From Streptomyces sp. WZ.A104 (GTDB lineage: Bacteria > Actinomycetota > Actinomycetes > Streptomycetales > Streptomycetaceae), in contig NZ_NWVL01000063.1 of NCBI RefSeq assembly GCF_002382885.1, positions 1-48,237 on the forward strand: a stretch of 48,237 bases of DNA. Direction: 5' to 3'. The translations under genes and the position numbers were made by a program. Below are positions 42,017 to 48,237 of the stretch, one piece after another. Each line of letters begins with the position of its first letter. Position 1 is the first letter of the stretch. The notes under the pieces were generated by a model. That model saw only the letters and a list, made by a program, of their open reading frames with translations, had not been told where the DNA came from and ran no database searches.

Positions 42017-42610
42017 ATGCCGACCACACCAGCCACCGCGACGCACAGCTCGTCGAACGGCACCGCAGAAGCGATCATGCTCGAACTGGTCGACGAGAAC
42101 GGCACCACCATCGGCACGGCCGAGAAGCTGGCGGCCCACCAGGCCCCCGGGCAGCTGCACCGCGCGTTCTCCGTGTTCCTCTTCGACGAGCAGGGGCGGC
42201 TGCTGCTCCAGCGCCGGGCGCTCGGCAAGTACCACTCCCCCGGTGTCTGGTCGAACACCTGCTGCGGACACCCGTATCCGGGCGAGTCCCCGTTCGCGGC
42301 CGCCGCCCGGCGTACGTACGAGGAGCTGGGCCTTTCGCCGTCGTTGCTGGCCGAGGCGGGCACCGTCCGCTACAACCACCCGGACCCCGCGTCGGGCCTG
42401 GTGGAGCAGGAGTTCAACCACCTTTTCGTGGGACTGGCGCAGGAGCAGCTGAAGCCGGACCCCGAGGAGGTCGGCGAGACGGCCTTCGTCACGGCGCCGG
42501 AGCTGGAGAAGCGGCACGCCGAGGGCCCGTTCTCGGCGTGGTTCATGACGGTGCTGGATGCGGCCCGGCCGGCGATCCGCGAGCTGACGGGGCCTTCCGC
42601 GGGCTGGTGA
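42017..42610 (+). CDS. idi: Isopentenyl-diphosphate delta-isomerase, type I
   Basis: A 197-residue Nudix-fold, metal-dependent enzyme interconverting IPP and DMAPP, the precursors of all isoprenoids, including hopanoids. The catalytic cysteine region is SNTCCGHPYPGE. The Nudix-like helix is AAARRTYEELGL. The catalytic Glu lies in GLVEQEFNHLFVG. The ATG at 42017 is chosen because GAAGG stands six bases upstream; the ATG at 42011 would leave no room for it. It is not part of the hopanoid operon, 10 kb away. Confidence 0.95.
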   Translation: MPTTPATATHSSSNGTAEAIMLELVDENGTTIGTAEKLAAHQAPGQLHRAFSVFLFDEQGRLLLQRRALGKYHSPGVWSNTCCGHPYPGESPFAAAARRTYEELGLSPSLLAEAGTVRYNHPDPASGLVEQEFNHLFVGLAQEQLKPDPEEVGETAFVTAPELEKRHAEGPFSAWFMTVLDAARPAIRELTGPSAGW

Positions 42611-42664
42611 ACGCGGCGGGCGCTCGGCGGGCGGGTCAGCCCCCGCCGGGCCGCGTACGGGCGG

Positions 42665-43120
42665 TCAGAGCTGCGTCTTCAACGGCAGCGCCGCCCAGAT
42701 GATCTTCCCGCCGCTCGCCGTGTGCTCGACGTCGCAGGTGCCGCCGGCCTCCGCGGTGACGACCTTGACCAGCAGCAGCCCCCGGCCGCCGGTCTGCGCG
42801 TAGTCGGTCTCCAGGGCGGTCGGGCGGTAGGGGTGGTTGTCCTCGACCGACACTCTGACCCAGTCGGCGGCGATGGCCACCTCGACGGCCAGCTCGGGCG
42901 AGAGCAGCGCCGCGTGTTTGACGGCGTTGGTGACGAGCTCCGAGACGATCAGCAGCAGCCCCTGGAGGATGTCGTCCTCGATCGGCACGCCCTGACGGCT
43001 GAGGAGATCGCGTACGGCGTGCCGGGCGCGGGGGACGGAGGCGTCCACGGCGGGGGCGGTGAAGCGCCACACCCCCTCGTACGACACGGGGTCGGCGGGG
43101 ACACTCCCGAGGCTCTCCAT
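42665..43120 (-). CDS. ATP-binding anti-sigma-factor-like regulator (HATPase_c)
   Basis: 151 residues: a single GHKL ATPase domain of the RsbW/SpoIIAB-like kind, abundant in Streptomyces. N-box SELVTNAVKHA, then VRVSVEDNHP (G1 region, altered from DxGxG) and TGGRGLLLVKVV (G2). The G1 motif lacks the usual glycines, so ATP binding may be weak. No anti-anti-sigma or sigma gene is adjacent. The ATG at 43120 begins MESLGSVPADP and its ribosome binding site is poor. Confidence 0.85.
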   Translation of the reverse strand: MESLGSVPADPVSYEGVWRFTAPAVDASVPRARHAVRDLLSRQGVPIEDDILQGLLLIVSELVTNAVKHAALLSPELAVEVAIAADWVRVSVEDNHPYRPTALETDYAQTGGRGLLLVKVVTAEAGGTCDVEHTASGGKIIWAALPLKTQL

Positions 43121-43266
43121 CGTCCGGCACCAGCTCTCACTCGCACTGCACTGACCGTCGAGTAAAGAGTGTTGGGAACGGCTTGGTCCGCACCGTGCCA
43201 CTGATCGGAAGTAGCCAGGTATCGGCGCTATTTGACCAAAGGCGCACGCCCTTGCCGGTCGGCGGA

Positions 43267-43890
43267 CTACTTCTGTTCTTCTTCTGGTGCCTTGCTCGGC
43301 TCGTCCGGGGTCGGGGCACTTTCATCCAGCCGCTCCGATACCAGGCTGACGATGCGTCGGCCGCCGATGCCGATGGCGATCAGGCCGAGTCCGTCGAAGA
43401 GCAGGGCCAGCGAGAAGAAGAAGCCCAGAACATACAGACTGCTGTGCGGCCAGTCGAACAGCACCAGCAGGCCCAGCAACATCCCGAAGGCGCCCTGGAA
43501 CAGCGTCCACCCCATCTGGGGGCCGCGCACCACGACGCTGCCGACCAGCCGGAAGACCCCGCCGGTCAGGAAGAGCAGGGCGGCGAACATGGTCAGCGCC
43601 TCGGCCGTGCCCTCGGGGTGCTTGATGACGACGACACCCGCGGCGATGTTGAGGGCCGCGACCACGACGCCCAGCCAGAAGTAGTTCGTGCCACGCGACT
43701 CGATCGCGTGCAGCAGCCCGACCAGACCGCCGACGAGCAGCAGCCAGCCGAAGAGCAGCATCGAGGTGAGGGTGGCGAAACCGGTGTAGATCAGGCCGAT
43801 GATGCCCGCGATGACCAGCAGTGCGCCGAGCAGCGCGAGCCAGCCGAAACTGCGGGTGAGCTTCCTGCCCTCGGTGGTGGGTCCGTTCAT
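43267..43890 (-). CDS. HdeD-like membrane protein (DUF308)
   Basis: 207 residues with about six transmembrane helices arranged as three similar pairs, as in HdeD proteins linked to acid resistance in enterobacteria. Examples are GWLALLGALLVIAGIIGLIY, TSMLLFGWLLLVGGLVGLLHAI and ALTMFAALLFLTGGVFRLVG. The C-terminal tail is acidic (DESAPTPDEPSKAPEEEQK). The function in Streptomyces is unknown. It is divergent from the enoyl-CoA hydratase gene, with 80 bp between the starts. Confidence 0.85.
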   Translation of the reverse strand: MNGPTTEGRKLTRSFGWLALLGALLVIAGIIGLIYTGFATLTSMLLFGWLLLVGGLVGLLHAIESRGTNYFWLGVVVAALNIAAGVVVIKHPEGTAEALTMFAALLFLTGGVFRLVGSVVVRGPQMGWTLFQGAFGMLLGLLVLFDWPHSSLYVLGFFFSLALLFDGLGLIAIGIGGRRIVSLVSERLDESAPTPDEPSKAPEEEQK

Positions 43891-43931
43891 CGACGGCTCC
43901 TTACGGTGCGTATCCGCTTCGCGACCCCTTC

Positions 43932-43970
43932 TTGATCATAGGTTCGAACCGTGCGGATAGCATCCGGCGC
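43932..43970 (+). promoter_or_regulatory. Leaderless-type promoter of the enoyl-CoA hydratase gene
   Basis: TAGCAT at 43958-43963 is seven bases before the ATG at 43971. TTGATC at 43932-43937 is a possible -35, though the 20-bp spacer is long. No Shine-Dalgarno is present. Confidence 0.5.
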
Positions 43971-44735
43971 ATGGACCGTACGGAACCCCGCCTGATCCCG
44001 TCCGTAGAGCACGGGGTCGCCACCCTGGTGATCACCCATCCCGCCAAGCGCAACGCGATGACCGCGGCGATGTGGCGGAGCCTGCCGGAGCTGCTGGAGC
44101 GGCTGGCGGCCGACCCGGCGGTCCGGGTGCTGGTGCTGACCGGGGCCGGGGACACCTTCTGCGCCGGGGCGGACATCTCCACGCTCCGGGAGAGCGCGGA
44201 CGAGGCCCGGGGGCTGGCGGTGGCGGCCGAGGAGGCACTCGCCGCGTTCCCCCGGCCGACGCTGGCGGCGGTGCGCGGGTACTGCGTGGGCGGCGGCAGC
44301 CAGCTCGCGGCCGCCTGCGATCTGCGGTTCGCGGAGGAGGGCGCCTCCTTCGGGATCACCCCGGCCAAGCTGGGCATCGTCTACGCCTCCTCCTCCACCC
44401 GGCGGCTGGTCTCCCTCGTCGGCCCCGCCACGGCGAAGCACCTGCTGTTCTCCGGCGAGCTGATCGGCACGGAACGGGCTCTGCGCACCGGGCTGGTCGA
44501 CGAGGTGCTGCCGCCGGGCGGCCTGGACAAGCGGGTCGAGGAGTACGTACGGGTGCTGGCGTCCCGGTCTCAGCTGACGCAGGCCGCGGCGAAGGAGTTC
44601 GCCGCGGGCCGGACCGACCGGGACGCGTACTGGGCCGGTGAGGCGCGCGGCAGCGGCGACACCGGTGAGGGCGTCGCCGCGTTCCTGGAGCGGCGCGCGC
44701 CACGGTTCACCTACACCGCGAAACCCACCGGGTGA
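43971..44735 (+). CDS. Enoyl-CoA hydratase/isomerase family protein
   Basis: A 254-residue crotonase-fold enzyme. It probably hydrates or isomerises an acyl-CoA. LVLTGAGDTFCAGADI and YCVGGGSQLAAACDLRFA form the oxyanion hole and CoA site. FGITPAKLGIVYASSSTRRLVSLVG follows; the usual catalytic Glu of the second hydratase position appears replaced, so the exact reaction is open. The leaderless ATG at 43971 is preferred over an upstream ATG at 43932, which lies inside the promoter. Confidence 0.9.
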   Translation: MDRTEPRLIPSVEHGVATLVITHPAKRNAMTAAMWRSLPELLERLAADPAVRVLVLTGAGDTFCAGADISTLRESADEARGLAVAAEEALAAFPRPTLAAVRGYCVGGGSQLAAACDLRFAEEGASFGITPAKLGIVYASSSTRRLVSLVGPATAKHLLFSGELIGTERALRTGLVDEVLPPGGLDKRVEEYVRVLASRSQLTQAAAKEFAAGRTDRDAYWAGEARGSGDTGEGVAAFLERRAPRFTYTAKPTG

Positions 44736-44829
44736 GGCGGTGCCGCGGGACGCAGGAGGGGCCGAAAGCGCGCGACCTGCCGTCGCGGGCAGCTCCGACA
44801 TTTTGACGCCTCCCCCGGGTTCCCTGGCG

Positions 44830-44855
44830 TACCGACCAGTCGGTAACGTGCGGGC
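44830..44855 (+). promoter_or_regulatory. TetR-type palindromic operator over the -10 box
   Basis: TACCGAC-CA-GTCGGTA (44830-44845), perfect 7-bp arms, resembles many TetR-family operators. It overlaps the leaderless -10 element TAACGT (44844-44849), which lies six bases before the ATG of the next gene. Confidence 0.65.
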
Positions 44856-45725
44856 ATGACCACTCTTCCGGCTCGCGCGGGACGCCGCTGCCACAACGCC
44901 GTCAACCCGCTGCATTCGTGCATCTTCTTCTCCCCCGACCTCGGAGCGGAGCTCGGGAAGATCGGCATCGAGGACCCGAGCGCCGCCTACTTCGCGACCC
45001 GGGCCGCCGCGCTCGGCGCTGTGGGGGCGGGTACCGTCACCGCCACGTTCTACAACTTCAACCCCGCTCTCGTGGCCCGCCATGTGCCCGCCGTCTGGGA
45101 GACCGCCCCGCCCGAGCGGGTGCTGGGGGCCCGGCTCCGGGCGGCGGACTCGACGCTGCGGCGGCTGCTCGGCGAGGAGGCCGTCTCCTCCGACGAGATG
45201 GCCGAGGCGGCCCGGCTCGCCCTGCGCGCCACCGAGGCCTGCACCCCGCACGCCCGCCCGCTGTACGCCGCGCACGCGGAGCTGCCGGTGCCCGAGGAAC
45301 CGCACCTGGCGTTCTGGCACGCGGCGACCCTGCTGCGCGAGCACCGCGGCGACGCCCACCTCGCGGCACTGCTCGCCGCCGGACTGGACCCCCTCGAATC
45401 GCTCGTCAGCCACACGGCGACCGGCAAGGGCATGGCGCCCCGCTGGATTCTGGCCTCCCGGGGCTGGCGCCGCAGCGACTGGGACGCGGCCTCGGACCGG
45501 CTGCGGGAGCGGGGGCTGCTCGACGGAGGCGACGACCTCGCGCTGACCGAGGCGGGCACGGCGCTGCGCGCGGAGGTCGAGGAGACGACGGACCGGATGG
45601 ACACCGCCCCGTACGAGCACCTGGGCGCCGACGGCGTGGAGCGGCTCACCGAACTGGGGCGCGGATTCCTGTTCACGGCGGCCGCGGCGGGCGCCTTCCC
45701 GGCCTCGGCGACCGGCCGGGACTGA
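44856..45725 (+). CDS. SCO6745-family protein, winged-helix-like
   Basis: A 289-residue soluble protein of a family named after an S. coelicolor gene; the function is unknown. The N-terminus contains NPLHSCIFFSPDLGAELGKIG. The middle is helical (AAALGAVGAGTVTATFYNFNPALVARHVPAVW). The C-terminal ~90 residues look like a MarR-like winged helix (SDWDAASDRLRERGLLDG, DDLALTEAGTALRAEVEETTDRM). It may be a regulator or a helical enzyme. It is transcribed alone behind a TetR-type operator, and a hairpin terminator follows. Confidence 0.85.
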   Translation: MTTLPARAGRRCHNAVNPLHSCIFFSPDLGAELGKIGIEDPSAAYFATRAAALGAVGAGTVTATFYNFNPALVARHVPAVWETAPPERVLGARLRAADSTLRRLLGEEAVSSDEMAEAARLALRATEACTPHARPLYAAHAELPVPEEPHLAFWHAATLLREHRGDAHLAALLAAGLDPLESLVSHTATGKGMAPRWILASRGWRRSDWDAASDRLRERGLLDGGDDLALTEAGTALRAEVEETTDRMDTAPYEHLGADGVERLTELGRGFLFTAAAAGAFPASATGRD

Positions 45726-45747
45726 CCCACGACACCCCCTGGCACGG

Positions 45748-45782
45748 CCCGGGACCCCGCACACGGTGCCGGGGCTCCCGGG
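45748..45782 (+). terminator. GC-rich hairpin after the SCO6745-family gene
   Basis: The arms CCCGGGACCCCGCAC and GTGCCGGGGCTCCCGGG pair with two small bulges and an ACG loop, about 22 bases after the stop. Confidence 0.55.
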
Positions 45783-45926
45783 CGTGTTGCCCGAGGTCAC
45801 GCGACACGGCCCCCGGCCACCCGGCACAATGCAGGCCGGGGGACGCACCCCGGCAAGCAAGAACGTGCTCATCGCATCGCGAGCACGGCCAGCACAGCCA
45901 GTACGAGAAGGCGAGTCGGGAAAACC

Positions 45927-48237
45927 GTGACGACGTCCATCGAAGGCAGGATCGCCGAGGAGCTCGGCGTACGGGAGCGACAGGTCAGGGCGGCGGTCGA
46001 GCTGCTCGACGGCGGGTCGACCGTGCCGTTCATCGCGCGCTACCGCAAGGAGGCGACCGAGTCCCTCGACGATGCGCAGCTGCGCACGCTGGAGGAGCGG
46101 CTGCGCTATCTGCGGGAGCTGGAGGACCGGCGTACGGCGATCCTCGATTCCGTACGCGAACAGGGCAAGCTCGACGCGGCGCTGGAGGCGAGCATCCGGG
46201 CCGCCGGGACGAAGGCGCGCCTGGAGGACATCTATCTGCCGTTCAAGCCGAAGCGGCGGACGAAGGCGCAGATCGCCCGGGAGGCCGGGCTCGAACCGCT
46301 GGCGGACGGACTGCTCGGCGATCCGTCGGTCGATCCGCTCGCGGCGGCCGCCGCGTTCGTGGACGGCGAGAAGGGTGTCGCGGACGCCGGGGCCGCGCTG
46401 GACGGCGCGCGGGCGATCCTCACCGAGCGCTTCTCCGAGGACGCCGACCTCACCGGCGAACTGCGGGAACGCATGTGGACCCGGGGCCGGTTGGCGGCGA
46501 AGGTCCGCGAGGGCCAGGAGGAGACGGGCGCGAAGTTCGCCGACTACTTCGACTTCGCTGAGCCGTTCACCGCGCTGCCCTCGCACCGGGTGCTCGCGCT
46601 GCTGCGCGGCGAGAAGGAGAACGTGCTCGATCTGGTCCTTGAGCCGGAGGAGCCGGAGGCCGCCGAGCGGCCGGGGCCCTCGGCCTACGAGAACATGATC
46701 GCCCGCCGCTTCGGAGTGGCCGACCGGGGCCGGCCCGGTGACAAGTGGCTCGGCGACACGGTGCGTTGGGCGTGGCGCACCCGGATTCAGGTGCACCTCG
46801 GCATCGATCTGCGACTGCGGCTGCGTACGGCGGCGGAGGACGAGGCGGTACGGGTCTTCGCCTCGAACCTGCGCGATCTGCTGCTCGCCGCCCCCGCCGG
46901 GACGCGCGCCACGCTGGGGCTCGACCCCGGCTTCCGCACGGGTGTGAAGGTCGCGGTCGTCGACGCCACCGGCAAGGTGGTGGCCACCGATGTGATCCAC
47001 CCGCACGTCCCCGCGAACAAGTGGGACCAGGCTCTGGCGAAGCTCGCGCACCTCGCGAAGGAGCACGCGGTCGACCTGATCGCCATCGGCAACGGCACGG
47101 CGTCCCGCGAGACGGACAAGCTGGCCGGTGAACTGATCGACAAGCACCCGGAGTTGAAGCTCACCAAGGTGATGGTCTCGGAGGCGGGCGCATCGGTCTA
47201 CTCCGCCTCCGCCTTCGCCTCGCAGGAACTGCCCGACATGGACGTGTCGTTGCGCGGCGCGGTCTCGATCGCGCGGCGGCTCCAGGACCCGCTGGCCGAG
47301 CTGGTGAAGATCGATCCGAAGTCGATCGGTGTCGGCCAGTACCAGCACGACCTGTCCGAGGTGAAGCTGTCGCGTTCGCTGGACGCGGTCGTCGAGGACT
47401 GTGTGAACGGCGTCGGTGTGGACGTCAACACCGCGTCCGCACCCCTGCTTTCGCGGGTTTCGGGGATCAGCTCGGGGCTTGCCGAGAACATCGTCGCGCA
47501 CCGGGACACCAACGGGCCCTTCCGGTCCCGCAAGGCACTCAAGGACGTGGCGCGGCTCGGCCCGAAGGCGTACGAGCAGTGTGCGGGCTTCCTGCGGATC
47601 CGGGGCGGGGACGATCCGCTGGACGGCTCCAGCGTGCACCCCGAGGCCTACCCGGTGGTGCGGCGGATGGGGAAGACGGCGGGCGGCGAGGTCGCCTCGC
47701 TGATCGGCAACACGGAGGCGCTGAGGTCGCTGCGCGCGGCGGACTTCGTGGACGACATGTTCGGCCTGCCCACCGTGACGGACATCCTCAAGGAGCTGGA
47801 GAAGCCGGGCCGCGACCCGCGGCCCGCCTTCCGCACGGCGACGTTCAAGGAGGGCGTCGAGAAGCTCGGGGACCTGGAGCCCGGCATGGTGCTGGAGGGC
47901 GTCGTGACGAACGTGGCGGCGTTCGGCGCGTTCGTGGACATCGGCGTCCACCAGGACGGGCTGGTGCACGTCTCGGCGCTGTCGAAGACCTTCGTGAAGG
48001 ACCCCCGCGATGTGGTGAAGCCCGGGGACATCGTGAAGGTCAAGGTCATGGACGTCGATGTGCCGCGCAAGCGGATCTCGCTGACGCTGCGGCTGGACGA
48101 CGAGCCCGGCGCGGGCGGTTCCGGCGGCGGGCAGCAGGGCCGCGGCGAGCGGGGCGGCCGGCCGCCGAAGCAGCGCCAGGGTCAGGGCGGCCAGGGGGCC
48201 GGTGGCGGGCAGGGCCGTCAGGGCGGTGGCCGGGACC
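45927..48237 (+). CDS. tex: Tex-family RNA-binding protein (3' end outside window)
   Basis: At least 770 residues from the GTG at 45927, open at the window edge. Order of domains: Tex N-terminal helical region (IAEELGVRERQVRAAVELL, VPFIARYRKEATESLDD), a YqgF/RNase H-like domain near residue 331 (LGLDPGFRTGVKVAVVD), helix-hairpin-helix motifs (GVDVNTASAPLLSRVSGI), and an S1 RNA-binding domain at about 652-720 (GMVLEGVVTNVAAFGAFVDIG, ISLTLRL). A Gly/Gln/Arg-rich tail then begins. Tex proteins bind nucleic acids and are linked to transcription and RNA quality control. The start lacks a strong ribosome binding site (GGGAAAACC before GTG). Confidence 0.95.
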   Translation, partial: MTTSIEGRIAEELGVRERQVRAAVELLDGGSTVPFIARYRKEATESLDDAQLRTLEERLRYLRELEDRRTAILDSVREQGKLDAALEASIRAAGTKARLEDIYLPFKPKRRTKAQIAREAGLEPLADGLLGDPSVDPLAAAAAFVDGEKGVADAGAALDGARAILTERFSEDADLTGELRERMWTRGRLAAKVREGQEETGAKFADYFDFAEPFTALPSHRVLALLRGEKENVLDLVLEPEEPEAAERPGPSAYENMIARRFGVADRGRPGDKWLGDTVRWAWRTRIQVHLGIDLRLRLRTAAEDEAVRVFASNLRDLLLAAPAGTRATLGLDPGFRTGVKVAVVDATGKVVATDVIHPHVPANKWDQALAKLAHLAKEHAVDLIAIGNGTASRETDKLAGELIDKHPELKLTKVMVSEAGASVYSASAFASQELPDMDVSLRGAVSIARRLQDPLAELVKIDPKSIGVGQYQHDLSEVKLSRSLDAVVEDCVNGVGVDVNTASAPLLSRVSGISSGLAENIVAHRDTNGPFRSRKALKDVARLGPKAYEQCAGFLRIRGGDDPLDGSSVHPEAYPVVRRMGKTAGGEVASLIGNTEALRSLRAADFVDDMFGLPTVTDILKELEKPGRDPRPAFRTATFKEGVEKLGDLEPGMVLEGVVTNVAAFGAFVDIGVHQDGLVHVSALSKTFVKDPRDVVKPGDIVKVKVMDVDVPRKRISLTLRLDDEPGAGGSGGGQQGRGERGGRPPKQRQGQGGQGAGGGQGRQGGGRD

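Noticed and set aside
43887..47969. Very long leftward open frame (about 1,360 codons)
   Set aside because: Antisense to tex, the SCO6745-family gene and the enoyl-CoA hydratase gene, all with clear motifs. High GC content removes stop codons on the opposite strand.
1..48237. tRNA, rRNA, CRISPR arrays, prophage genes, complete insertion sequences
   Set aside because: None found by eye on either strand; only the 114-bp inverted-repeat element shows mobile-element character.

Overview
The window is a stretch of high-GC actinobacterial chromosome, almost certainly Streptomyces. The evidence is the strong third-position GC bias, many GTG starts and leaderless-type promoters, a hopanoid operon of the Streptomyces type, a c-di-AMP (ydaO-type) riboswitch in front of an M23 cell-wall hydrolase gene, and several families typical of the genus (CvnA-like kinase, DUF6126, DUF6745, DUF5941, SCO6745 family). 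All calls come from reading the sequence; no database search was run.

Left part (1-10 kb). A partial CvnA-like sensor kinase (-) runs off the left edge and is divergent from a GAPDH with an N-terminal extension (+). A patchwork follows: a decayed SDR gene, a PPOX-fold protein, a small membrane protein, a sugar-nucleotide epimerase that looks like a fusion of two subfamilies, and a scar where the 5' ends of ugd (+) and of a beta-helix lipoprotein gene (-) meet head-on. An MBL-fold hydrolase, a 114-bp element with perfect 22-bp inverted repeats and a TetR regulator complete it.

Centre left (9.4-17.4 kb). Two divergent transcription units share a 219-bp control region. Leftward are a small unknown protein and a DUF6745 protein. 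Rightward is a tightly overlapping six-gene operon of the uncharacterised STM4011-STM4015 families: two leucine-rich-repeat-like paralogues, an ATP-grasp protein, an alkaline-phosphatase-superfamily hydrolase and two radical SAM enzymes. Both sides of the control region carry a motif resembling the RecA-independent DNA-damage (PafBC) promoter. This is the best candidate for an undescribed system in the window.

Centre (17.4-31.6 kb). An SGNH hydrolase, a LysM/M23 peptidase with its riboswitch and a tyrosine phosphatase precede the hopanoid operon, which is read leftward: hpnC, hpnD, hpnE, prenyl synthase, shc, hpnG, hpnH, aminotransferase. An XRE-cupin regulator and a DUF6126 protein follow. 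The ispG and dxs genes commonly found between hpnH and the aminotransferase gene in Streptomyces are absent. A short stretch resembling the Dxs C-terminus remains in the gap, which suggests a deletion.

Right centre (32-40.3 kb). A leftward set probably makes and exports a phosphodiester-linked cell-envelope product: a DUF5941 CDP-alcohol phosphotransferase that appears to start with CTG, a nucleotidyltransferase, a glycerol-1-phosphate-dehydrogenase-like enzyme, a second CDP-alcohol phosphotransferase that lacks the last motif aspartate, a GT2 glycosyltransferase, and a TagGH-like ABC exporter. A divergent galE follows.

Right end (40.3-48.2 kb). A CDF cation exporter, a frameshifted GNAT pseudogene, idi (isopentenyl-diphosphate isomerase), an ATP-binding anti-sigma-like protein, an HdeD-like membrane protein, an enoyl-CoA hydratase, an SCO6745-family protein behind a TetR-type palindrome, and tex, which runs off the right edge. 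No tRNA, rRNA or CRISPR array was seen.
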